Both the position numbers and the translations under genes were made by a program. A stretch of 11,190 nt of DNA from Candidatus Saccharimonadota bacterium (lineage in GTDB: Bacteria; Patescibacteriota; Saccharimonadia; Saccharimonadales; Saccharimonadaceae): the NCBI GenBank assembly GCA_002861585.1, contig PJQJ01000031.1, forward strand, positions 7,854 to 19,043, written 5' to 3'. A model generated the notes under the pieces. The model did not search any database. It had not been told where the DNA came from and saw only the letters and a list, made by a program, of their open reading frames with translations. Numbering within the stretch: position 1 is the stretch's first letter; the number at the start of each line of letters is the position of its first letter. Shown here one piece after another: positions 1 through 6,800 of the stretch.

Positions 1-13
1 CATAGTGATGGCT

Positions 14-42
14 ATTAAACCATTGATTGGATCAACACTCAA
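14..42 (-). promoter_or_regulatory. possible divergent promoter at left edge
   Basis: On the minus strand TTGAGT (plus 37-42) and TTTAAT (plus 14-19) are separated by exactly 17 bp, and an ATG lies at plus 3-1 about 11 nt downstream of the -10. This could drive a gene leaving the window to the left, divergent from ssrA. Only three bases of that possible gene are visible, so the call rests on promoter spacing alone. Confidence 0.25.
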
Positions 43-55
43 TAAGTGGTATAAT
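27..55 (+). promoter_or_regulatory. ssrA promoter, extended -10
   Basis: A perfect TATAAT (50-55) is preceded by the extended -10 element TG-n (47-49), with a weak -35 TTGGAT (27-32) 17 bp upstream. Transcription would begin near 62, a few bases before the mature tmRNA 5' end at 68, leaving a short leader for RNase P to remove. Confidence 0.8.
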
Positions 56-67
56 AAAAGTAGGTTT

Positions 68-462
68 GGGGCTGACATAGCTTCGACGTTTGGACCTTTA
101 CAAGCTACTTCGCAAGTCGATCAACTGACGTAATCAGTTTTTATAACTGCAAAATCTTTTGCTAAGAGCGTTCCAAGTGTATTTGCGCAAGCATTTGCAC
201 CTGCTTACGCTCGCCAAGCTGCCTAATTAATTAGCGGCCATCGGTTGCTTGATGCTCGGATAGAGCATACCGGTGCCATACTTCATCCGGCTTGAATGGC
301 TACTGTTCCATAGGGGTAGTCGTTGACATTTTACCTTTGGGCGTCGGATAGGCATTTTTGTTTGCCTTTTAGCCTGATGACGTAATTTTAAGACAGACTA
401 AGCTTGTAGACGAGTAGTATGTAACCAGACGGACCGGGGTGCGATTCCCCGCAGCTCCACCA
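68..462 (+). ncRNA. ssrA: tmRNA (transfer-messenger RNA), one-piece
   Basis: The RNA rescues stalled ribosomes with SmpB by adding a degradation tag. The 5' end GGGGCTG (68-74) pairs with CAGCTCC (452-458) to form the tRNA-like acceptor stem, with one G-U pair, and is followed by A and an encoded CCA (460-462). The 5' strand continues with the typical GACATAGCTTCGACG. The T arm is CGGGG/CCCCG (435-439, 447-451). Its loop reads TGCGATT, so G replaces the usual U at the pseudouridine-55 position. The internal tag frame is at 149-226. The 5' and 3' halves are contiguous, so this is not the permuted two-piece form. Length is about 395 nt, normal for the family. Confidence 0.97.
149..226 (+). other. 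tmRNA proteolysis-tag reading frame
   Basis: The frame ending in TAA at 224-226 reads back through Ala-Ala to a resume codon. GCA at 149 is preferred because the five bases before it, TAACT (144-148), match the conserved U at -5 and A at -4 seen before resume codons. The alternative GCT at 161 has CTTTT in that place. The tag would be 25 residues, AKSFAKSVPS...ARQAA, long compared with the usual 8-15. It ends in AA but lacks the common ALAA. Two further in-frame or nearby stops follow (TAATTAATTAG), a common safeguard. Confidence 0.8.
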
Positions 463-470
463 AAGAAAGT

Positions 471-496
471 GCCCGACGTTGGATGTCGGGCTTTTT
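471..496 (+). terminator. intrinsic terminator of ssrA
   Basis: A 7-bp GC-rich stem GCCCGAC (471-477) / GTCGGGC (485-491) with a 7-nt loop is followed by TTTTTCTTT. It lies 8 nt after the CCA end of the tmRNA. Confidence 0.92.
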
Positions 497-548
497 CTTT
501 GTTTATAAATTGCCCTGTTAGCAATATTACAGCTTTTACCAAAACCAT

Positions 549-557
549 TGTTAAAAT
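549..557 (+). promoter_or_regulatory. extended -10 promoter placing the start at the ATG
   Basis: TGTTAAAAT (549-557) is TG-n plus a TAnnnT -10 box, and only six bases (558-563) separate it from the ATG at 564. No Shine-Dalgarno sequence is present. The transcript would therefore begin at or within a base or so of the start codon, giving a leaderless mRNA. No good -35 is seen (TTACAG at 527-532 is 19 bp away). Confidence 0.6.
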
Positions 558-563
558 AGTTAC

Positions 564-1571
564 ATGATAAAACAGAGTATTAAAGGTGTTAATTTAGGTG
601 GCTGGCTCGTTTTGGAGCGTTGGATTACACCAAGTATTTTTAGCGGGTGTAGTGCAACGGATGAGACGTCACTCTGTCGTGAGTTGGGTGCAGGGGCAAA
701 AAAGAGGTTACGCACACACTTTGAAACGTATATAACTAAAGAAGATTTTATATGGCTTAAAGAAGCGGGCGTTTCTGCAGTGAGGATACCAGTCGGATAC
801 TGGATATTTGGTGACGAAGAACCCTATGTGGGTGCAATCGACGTTCTTGATAATGCTATGCGATGGGCAGCCGAAACCGGTATAAAAGTAATAATTGACC
901 TTCATACGGCACCAGGCTCTCAAAACGGCTGGGATCATAGCGGCCTTGCTGGTGAGCCCGAATGGTTTAAGGACCAGAGCAGAATCGATAAAACCGTAGA
1001 AACAATAGATAGGATAGCAGCGCGATATCATACTGCCGTCAATCTCATTGGCATCGAACTGCTCAATGAGCCACGATGGGATGTTCCACTAGAAACCCTC
1101 GTAGGGTACTACAAGGCCGCATACGAGGCCGTACGCAGACATAGCCGTGAAGACGTTATGGTAATCGTTAGTGATGCTTTTCGACCGGCAGAGATGACGG
1201 TACGGCTTCAGGAATTTGAATGGTCAAACCTTGTTTTAGACTGTCATCTGTATCAAGTTTTCAGCCAAGAGGATAAATCGTTAACAACCGAGCAGCATAT
1301 TGAAAAGACGTTTATTGAATGGAAGGGATTGCTTCAAGACCTGCAGCAGACAATTCCAGTTATTGTAGGAGAGTGGAGTATAGCACTGGATGAACAGTCG
1401 CTGAGCGAGCTAACACCACTCCAAAAAGAGGCGACGTACCGCGCTTATGCGGCAGCTCAAATGTATGTGTTTGAGAATGCGCATGGGTGGTTCTACTGGA
1501 CGTACAAAACAGAAGGTGGGGGTAATTGGAGTTTTAAGCAGTCAATTACGCAGGGAAAATTGTTTCTGTAG
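564..1571 (+). CDS. glycoside hydrolase family 5, exo-beta-1,3-glucanase-like
   Basis: A 335-residue retaining glycosidase resembling the fungal Exg1-type exo-1,3-beta-glucanases of GH5. Visible hallmarks are the N-terminal GVNLGGWLVLERW (residues about 8-20; the fungal form usually has EPW), DLHTAPGSQNG (112-122), the acid/base glutamate in NEP (Glu169) and the nucleophile in VGEWS (Glu270), with WFYWTYKTE near the end. The family fold is a TIM barrel that releases glucose from beta-1,3-glucans. Unlike fungal enzymes it has no signal peptide or transmembrane segment, so as annotated it is cytoplasmic and may act on imported oligosaccharides. The 5' end is set by the extended -10 six bases upstream. 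The gene stands alone between ssrA and a bidirectional terminator. Family assignment is secure. Substrate is inferred; another beta-glucan or glucoside is possible. Confidence 0.92.
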   Translation: MIKQSIKGVNLGGWLVLERWITPSIFSGCSATDETSLCRELGAGAKKRLRTHFETYITKEDFIWLKEAGVSAVRIPVGYWIFGDEEPYVGAIDVLDNAMRWAAETGIKVIIDLHTAPGSQNGWDHSGLAGEPEWFKDQSRIDKTVETIDRIAARYHTAVNLIGIELLNEPRWDVPLETLVGYYKAAYEAVRRHSREDVMVIVSDAFRPAEMTVRLQEFEWSNLVLDCHLYQVFSQEDKSLTTEQHIEKTFIEWKGLLQDLQQTIPVIVGEWSIALDEQSLSELTPLQKEATYRAYAAAQMYVFENAHGWFYWTYKTEGGGNWSFKQSITQGKLFL

Positions 1572-1580
1572 ACCCAGCAA

Positions 1581-1672
1581 AAAGAAAACAACCGCCTGCG
1601 AGAAGCGGTTGTTTTTAATTTTTTTCGCGTTTTTGTTTTTGTGCTCTTGTATAATTTTTTTATTCAAGAGCT
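1581..1672 (-). ncRNA. candidate small RNA, about 90 nt
   Basis: This is inferred from signals, not from homology. A good minus-strand promoter (1679-1707) places the transcription start at about 1672-1671. The RNA would begin directly with a hairpin, GCTCTTG / CAAGAGC (plus 1643-1649 and 1665-1671) with an A/T-rich 15-nt loop. An A-rich single-stranded stretch follows, and the RNA ends at the terminator stem 1586-1614, whose minus-strand tail is T-rich. No ATG or SD-led reading frame is apparent inside. A 5' hairpin, unpaired middle and terminator is the usual layout of a bacterial base-pairing sRNA. The target is unknown. Confidence 0.5.
1585..1616. terminator. bidirectional intrinsic terminator
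   Basis: The stem AAACAACCGC (1586-1595) / GCGGTTGTTT (1605-1614) has a 9-nt loop. It is flanked by T-rich sequence on the plus strand and, read on the minus strand, by GTTTTCTTTTT. It starts 14 nt after the GH5 stop codon and can also end the minus-strand RNA proposed at 1581-1672. Confidence 0.88.
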
Positions 1673-1678
1673 ACCCCT

Positions 1679-1707
1679 ATAGTAGATCGCCAAAACGCTT
1701 GTGTCAA
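1679..1707 (-). promoter_or_regulatory. sigma70-type promoter, perfect -35
   Basis: Read on the minus strand, consensus TTGACA (plus 1702-1707), a 17-bp spacer and TACTAT (plus 1679-1684). No gene follows it on the minus strand before the GH5 terminator, which is why a small RNA is proposed. Confidence 0.6.
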
Positions 1708-2449
1708 CGATAATTTTCGCAATGTGCAATTCTTGTGGAAAACTAAATACGATGGCCTATATATAGTGTTGCTTCAACTCATTGGCACAGTAGGGTGGGT
1801 AGTAAGGGTATATATGGGATGAGAAACTTCAAGCAAATCGTACGGTGCATTATTCTACTTGGCTATGATTCTAAAAGGGTCGTATTTCTGCCATCTTAAC
1901 TTACCAACAATAATGATAGGTATCCGAAAGGGTCTCGTGCATAAACAAGGGAACGCTACATTTTGAAATAAAGACAGCAAGTTATGGAAAGCCCACTTAC
2001 ATAGGAAGGATAGGGTAGCCATGCACTTGGAAAGAATCTTCATAATGCCCGATATATGTGTGATATTAAAACCGGCGAGTGCACCAAGCATACACTACGT
2101 ATTGTTTTTTTCAGTCTTGGTAAGTAGCGGCAAGGTTAATGACTAATGTCAGCGTACATATGTTCCGAGGGAGGTTCAGCATACGCGGCGCATAGCCTAA
2201 ATGTCTCTAGTTATTATTCTTAAGAATGTTGGTCTTAGCAATTTTTGTGATAATACATGGCGGGTCAACGTTTCGAAGCATCAATCATGCAAGAACGACG
2301 TTTGATTCCAGACAATACTGATTTTAAAAAAGTTCTGATTTTGTGGCTTAGCAAATGAGCATCGCGTAAATCATAAGGTGCGTAAACCATTGATTTTTTT
2401 AAAAGATATTTCAGCTGTTTATTAAAAAAATGATTTAGACATATCACCA
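1708..2449. other. gene-poor intergenic stretch
   Basis: I see no convincing gene in these roughly 740 bases. Open frames are short and lack start signals and recognisable motifs, including 78 codons on the minus strand at 1855-2091 and 60 codons on the minus strand at 2265-2447. A 33-codon frame from ATG 2257 has a soluble-protein look and could continue in the +1 frame to 2425, but no homology is recognised. Other marks are the 12-bp palindrome ATTCTTAAGAAT (2216-2227) and a TG-n-GATAAT box (2246-2254). No tRNA or rRNA was found. Confidence 0.5.
2393..2431. repeat. A/T inverted repeat
   Basis: A perfect 10-bp inverted repeat, ATTTTTTTAA (2393-2402) and TTAAAAAAAT (2422-2431), is separated by 19 bp. 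The arms are only A/T, so it is a poor RNA terminator, though its seven-T and seven-A tracts could act as bent DNA. Function unknown. Confidence 0.5.
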
Positions 2450-2526
2450 GTAAGCATCAATTATCACGAATTTGAAGAATAATATTAGTTATAGAGACTA
2501 TGAGTTTTGAATTTTATAAGTAATGC

Positions 2527-2611
2527 TTACAACACAAATTATATTAATTGTTGTAAATATAAAATATCATTCATCTGTTAAATATTCTAATAAGATTTTA
2601 TTACAACAATT
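2527..2611. repeat. cluster of three TGTTGTAA sites
   Basis: Within an A+T-rich block the 8-mer TGTTGTAA occurs three times: minus strand 2527-2534, plus strand 2549-2556 and minus strand 2601-2608. The second and third extend to a perfect 11-bp inverted repeat, AATTGTTGTAA (2546-2556) / TTACAACAATT (2601-2611). A second pair, GTAAGCAT (2450-2457) and ATGCTTAC (2523-2530), lies alongside, and TAAGCAT recurs at 2612-2618. The cluster ends 16 bp before the -35 at 2627. Its position suits activator, repressor or UP-element-type sites for that promoter, but this is inference. Confidence 0.5.
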
Positions 2612-2626
2612 TAAGCATAATTATTA

Positions 2627-2655
2627 TTGACTTTATCAACTATGAGTGCTATAAC
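2627..2655 (+). promoter_or_regulatory. strong promoter upstream of structured RNA
   Basis: TTGACT (2627-2632), a 17-bp spacer and TATAAC (2650-2655), with the extended -10 TG-n at 2647-2649. It is the best overall plus-strand promoter in the gap, with a start predicted near 2662. The -10 overlaps an inverted repeat AACTTG (2653-2658) / CAAGTT (2685-2690), which might serve as an operator. Confidence 0.65.
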
Positions 2656-2661
2656 TTGAGT

Positions 2662-2930
2662 AAGCTTTTAAAACAAAAAAGCCGCAAGTTAAAAACAAAA
2701 TGTTGACGGAAAAAATGGTAACTTTACCAAAACAAAAATATTTGTAGAGTTGCCAGTGCTCCGTCAATAGCTTCTATGCTAGATATGAAGCACTAAAACT
2801 ATTCGACATATACCTATATGATTGAATGGTCGTACCTTTCCTATGCTCTCGTATGAGAGCGATCAGTCAGAGCCCTTGAGTGGCAGCGCCCCAATAGTTT
2901 ATTTGTAGTGGCGGATTGCCGCTCGGGCTC
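2662..2930 (+). ncRNA. candidate structured RNA or long 5' leader
   Basis: The bases after the promoter at 2627-2655 form successive hairpins. (a) TTGACGGA/TCCGTCAA (2703-2710, 2760-2767) is stacked on TGGTAACT/AGTTGCCA (2716-2723, 2748-2755, one G-U) and ACAAA/TTTGT (2732-2736, 2741-2745). (b) GCTTC/GAAGC is at 2770-2774 and 2787-2791. (c) CATAT/ATATG is at 2807-2811 and 2816-2820. (d) CTCTC/GAGAG is at 2846-2850 and 2855-2859. (e) A long hairpin is made of GAGCCC/GGGCTC (2870-2875, 2925-2930), GAGTGGCA/TGCCGCTC (2878-2885, 2917-2924, one G-U) and CGCC/GGCG (2887-2890, 2910-2913). No match to RNase P RNA, SRP RNA, 6S RNA or a riboswitch class was recognised. No U-tract follows, so it may continue into the membrane-protein gene as a leader. 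Confidence 0.45.
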
Positions 2931-2980
2931 CCATAAATTTCTCGTTATTCTTAATCTTTGTGAGGTTGAACATAGGCATA

Positions 2981-3352
2981 ATGAAACGGTATTTGATACC
3001 ACTCTTGCCGATACCCCTATTGGCGTTGATTCTTCTATTGATGAATCAAACAACGCCAGTCTCGATGGGACCGGCAGGTATTCTGTTGATGTTCAGCCTT
3101 ATATATATTCTTTTTATTTCGATTTTTTTCAATCTTGTCATTGCAGGATCGAACATAGCTGTAAAATTTGGCACTTTAAGTCGTGATAATGAAATAAAGC
3201 CCTACAAAGCTTACTACTTCTCGTGCACGTTAGCGTGTTTTCCTGTGTTCATATTAGCAATAGTATCAATTGGTGAGCTGGGTATAGCCGATGTTATGCT
3301 AGTAGCCCTATTTGTCCTGCTCGCGAGCTTTTATGTAGCGCGCAAACTATAA
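2981..3352 (+). CDS. small four-span membrane protein, unknown function
   Basis: A 123-residue integral membrane protein that I do not recognise. From Met 2981 it begins MKRYLIPLLPIPLL and shows four hydrophobic segments at about residues 5-22, 34-56, 78-98 and 103-121. A short charged loop (about 66-76, SRDNEIKPYK) lies between spans 2 and 3, and the protein ends in a basic ARKL. A GTG at 2960 would add seven residues. ATG is preferred because it gives a compact basic N-terminus typical of a first membrane span, but neither start has a well-spaced Shine-Dalgarno site (GAGGT at 2962-2966 is 14 nt from the ATG). It lies 45 bp upstream of the proline-rich protein gene, which has its own promoter. 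Its transcript may begin at the structured leader starting near 2662. No catalytic motif is visible. Confidence 0.75.
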   Translation: MKRYLIPLLPIPLLALILLLMNQTTPVSMGPAGILLMFSLIYILFISIFFNLVIAGSNIAVKFGTLSRDNEIKPYKAYYFSCTLACFPVFILAIVSIGELGIADVMLVALFVLLASFYVARKL

Positions 3353-3399
3353 ATGGCTCCCCTGTAAAAAGGTTAAGTCTGTGCTATACTAGGAGCCAT
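3353..3399. repeat. inverted repeat spanning a promoter and start codon
   Basis: ATGGCTCC (3353-3360) and GGAGCCAT (3392-3399) are perfect 8-bp complements enclosing the extended -10 of the next gene. The right arm includes the first two bases of its ATG. In read-through mRNA the stem would bury that start codon. In DNA it could be an operator. Confidence 0.5.
3382..3390 (+). promoter_or_regulatory. extended -10 promoter for the 3398 gene
   Basis: TGCTATACT (3382-3390) is TG-n plus a good -10 box, seven bases before the ATG at 3398. The AGGAG at 3391-3395 is too close to the ATG to work well as a ribosome site and lies largely or wholly upstream of the predicted transcript start, so a leaderless mRNA is likely. 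The possible -35 CTGTAA (3362-3367) is weak. Confidence 0.65.
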
Positions 3400-3847
3400 G
3401 GAACCACAGCTACCAGCACCACGCCCATCTCATGAAATGGGATCAATTTCCCGAGGAGGGGAAGTAGCTCCAGCGCCAGCTGTGAATGGAGGAGAGGTTG
3501 TCCCGCAACGACAGCCAGAGCAAGCCCCCCAGCAAGTCGAGCAACGTGAAACCGCACCTCAGGCAGGTGTAGGTGATCCAGCGTTTGCTGCGCCCCAGGC
3601 CCCACCGCCGTTGCCACCAGCCATTACACCGCAGCCTCAAGATATTACTGATCCTACACCTGTCGACGATAATCCAATTGTGGCAGCCGACGAAGACCTG
3701 ATTGAAAAGGAGTGGGTGGAACGAGCTAAAAAAATCGTTGCAAGTACAAAAGACGATCCTTATCTTCAAGAAAAAGAAGTAAGCAAATTGCAGGCTGACT
3801 ACTTGAAGAAGCGGTATGGAAAAGAAGTAAAGTTAACGACTGATTAA
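3398..3847 (+). CDS. proline/alanine-rich protein with conserved acidic-basic C-terminus
   Basis: A 149-residue soluble protein with no signal peptide or membrane span. Residues 1-90 are low-complexity and rich in Pro, Ala, Gln and Glu, hence probably disordered. Residues about 92-149 look folded and helical: an acidic start (AADEDLIEKEW, about 96-106) followed by a charged helix and an LQADYLKKRYGK segment. It lies only 4 bp upstream of the ATPase gene, so the two are surely co-transcribed and probably partners. I recall similar small proteins next to such ATPases in Saccharibacteria-like genomes, but assign no function. An adaptor that docks to the ATPase through its helical tail, with the proline-rich arm reaching other components, is a reasonable guess. 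Confidence 0.8.
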   Translation: MEPQLPAPRPSHEMGSISRGGEVAPAPAVNGGEVVPQRQPEQAPQQVEQRETAPQAGVGDPAFAAPQAPPPLPPAITPQPQDITDPTPVDDNPIVAADEDLIEKEWVERAKKIVASTKDDPYLQEKEVSKLQADYLKKRYGKEVKLTTD

Positions 3848-3851
3848 CATT

Positions 3852-6800
3852 ATGGTAAGTATCCTCATTGGACTATTCATTTTCATTGTCCTAGCTTCAG
3901 CGCTAGGCTCTTTTGCATATTGGCAGTACAAAAAGATTGTAAGAGAAGCAAAAAACTACGAGCGTGGACTAAAGATGGTGCCACTTCTTATCCATTTGCC
4001 TCCAACTAGTGACGATATCGAAACAGGGGGTCGTGATGAGCGCGATGTTACTGAAGAGGGTATTTCGCAGGCTCAGGTAATGTACAACATCATTGCTAGC
4101 ACGGCGACGAAGGGATTTAAGTCAAAAGTATATGGTCAACGCCATATCTCTTTTGAGATCACAGCGCATAAGGGCCTAATTCATTATTATGTTGTTGTCC
4201 CAGTCACTCTGATAGAAGTGGTGCGCCAAGCAGTTGCTGCTGCTTATCCAGCTGCCCGCCTTGAAGAGGTAGAAGAGCACAATGTCTTTAGTAAAGTAGG
4301 CAAGATAACCGGAACGATCGGTGGTGAATTAACCCTCAAAAAAGAGTTTTCATATCCAATAGCAACATTTCAGGAGACAAAACGAGATGCAATGCGCGCA
4401 CTCCTTAATGCTCTATCAGCTACGACTCGTGAAGATGGGGCCGCTATTCAAATTCTTGTACGTCCAGCGCCAGAAGGCTGGACGAAGAGAGCACTCGATA
4501 AGGCCTCCCATATACGCAAGGATAAGGGCAAGAAGAGCAATAATATCGGCTTTAAAGATGTGTTTGAGGCACTATGGAAGGCTCCGGAGAGTAAAGAGAC
4601 AAAGCCCGAAGATAAGCAGCTCAGCTCTATTGAGCAAGCCACAGTAGACGCCATTGAGGATAAGACTCGCTACCCTGGTTATGAAATTCTCATCCGTGTT
4701 GTTGCTTCATCTAATACGGCCGCTCGTTCACAAACTGTACTTAAGAACGTTGTTGCGGCATTCTCGTTATTCGATGCGCCAAATAGAAATGGTTTTAAGT
4801 TCAGTCTTTCAAAAAATATGGATGAGTTTATTACATCGTTTATATTCCGTTTCTTCCCTCAGGAGATAAATCAGAATGTTCTAAATAGTGTTGAACTTGC
4901 AACAGTATTCCACCTACCAGATCAGAAAAACATATCTACCTCTCAGGTAGAGCGTCAGGCTTCAAAGCAAGTGGATGGCCCAAATCAGATGATGGATGAA
5001 GGAGTACTCCTTGGGTACAACGTTTATCGCGGTGTGAAAAAAGAGATACGCCTGGGTACTGGTGACCGTCGTCGTCATAGTTACATCATTGGTCAGACTG
5101 GAACAGGTAAGTCTGGTCTACTGGAAAACCTTGCTCTGCAAGATATGCTTGATGGTCGAGGATTTGCCTTTGTCGATCCACATGGTGATTCAGTGGAAAA
5201 GCTACTAGGTATGGTACCTAAGGAACGTGTAGAGGATGTCATCTACTTTAGTCCTGGCGACATGGATAATCCTGTTGGCCTAAACCTCTTTGAGTTTGAT
5301 ACGCCTGACCAACGCGACTTTTTAGTGCAAGAAGCCATTGCTATGCTCTATCGGCTATATGATCCAGGACATACTGGTATTATCGGTCCTCGATATGAAC
5401 ATTGGTTTCGAAATGCAGCCCTTACTATAATGAGCGATCCAAATGGAACTAGCTTCATTGATATTCCGCAGGTCTTTAATGATAACGATTTTGCAAAAGA
5501 AAAATTAAAATACGTTACTGATCAAACGGTATTAGATTTCTGGAACAAAGAGATGGCTCAGACGAGTGATTATCACAAGTCTGAGGTGCTCGGATGGTTC
5601 GTAAGTAAGTTTGGTGCATTCTTAAGTAACGAAATGATGCGTAATATCATTGGTCAAACCAAAAGTGGATTCAACCTCCGCGACATTATGGACAATAAAA
5701 AGATCTTGCTCGTTAACTTGTCTAAGGGTAAGACGGGTGAGCTGAACTCACAATTACTCGGTATGATATTTGTTATGAAGTTTCAGGCGGCAGCAATGGG
5801 CCGATCGAATATTCCAGAAGATGAGCGCGTTGATTTTAGTCTCTACGTTGATGAGTTCCAGAACTTTGCGACTGATTCCTTTGAAAATATTCTATCTGAG
5901 GCTCGTAAGTATCGCCTAAACCTTATTCTTGCCAACCAGTTTATGACACAGCTTACAGACAAGATCAGAGAAGCTATTATTGGTAACGTTGGTACAGTTG
6001 TGTCCGGACGTATTGGTACGACAGATGCAGAGCTCATGCAGAAGAAGTTCTCTCCAACATTCGATGCCGAAGATCTGACAAAACTGCCAAACTTCGAGAC
6101 TGTTGCATCGGTCATGATCAATAATGTTCCATCTGCGCCATTTAGTATGTCGCTCATTCCACCGCTCGGAAAGCCTAATCCGCAACTTGCTGACGCACTT
6201 AAACGTCTCTCTGCTGCAAAATATGGTAAGCCGCGTGCTACTGTTGAGCAAGCTATCTTCTCTCGCTTGCGAGCGGGTGAAATTGCAAAAGAAGAACGCA
6301 AGAAAGCACTGCTCAGCGACCTAAAAACACCAGGTGCTACTAAGTCTACATCTAGTATAGGGGGAGCTCAATCGCCAGCTGGTAAATCATCCTCAGGCTC
6401 ATCCTTCCTTGATGAGTGGCTAGCAAAGCGAAAACAGCTACAGCAACAGAAGGCACCAGCTGCTGCTGCGCCTCAGCAGGCAGTACCTGTCTCGAAGCCA
6501 CCAAAAGCACCAACTCCTGTGCCTCCGGGCCCTGTAGCAGCCGTTCAACCAATTCCTCGGCCTACACCTATGACTAGTACATTCAATACAGTTTCACCAG
6601 TCGCACCAGCCTCTTTGGCCCCTGTCCCTAACGTAAGGTATGGGGCGTCGACGGCGATAACCGCGGCCCCAACTGCTAATGATGTACAGAAAGTGAATGC
6701 GGCCCTAGCAACGGTGACACAAGCGCCGGCAACAGGGGATAATTCAACACTAACGATCCCGCGCAGTAAGCAAGGTGCTGCGGGAGATGCTGCTTCAACT

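Noticed and set aside
1643..1671. Plus-strand TATAAT at 1650-1655 as a promoter
   Set aside because: No -35 at a suitable distance and no following gene. It is the loop of the hairpin assigned to the minus-strand RNA.
1855..2091. 78-codon minus-strand open frame
   Set aside because: No Shine-Dalgarno or -10 near its ATG, odd composition with many Cys and Trp, no recognisable motif.
2265..2447. 60-codon minus-strand open frame
   Set aside because: No start signal and no motif. It overlaps the equally weak plus-strand frame at 2257-2358, so neither is compelling.
1734..2641. Possible oriC (AT-rich block with DnaA-like boxes, gyrB 7 kb away)
   Set aside because: Only TGTGGAAAA (1734-1742, one mismatch) and TTATCAACT (2633-2641, two mismatches) resemble DnaA boxes. 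There is no cluster and no dnaA or dnaN nearby.
2700..2747. 15-codon frame inside the structured RNA, as a leader peptide
   Set aside because: No ribosome site, and no run of regulatory codons such as Trp or His. It lies within the long stem, which explains the bases better.
2908..3186. 92-codon plus-strand frame overlapping the membrane protein
   Set aside because: It overlaps the hairpin at 2870-2930 and the four-span gene, whose hydrophobic pattern is far more protein-like.
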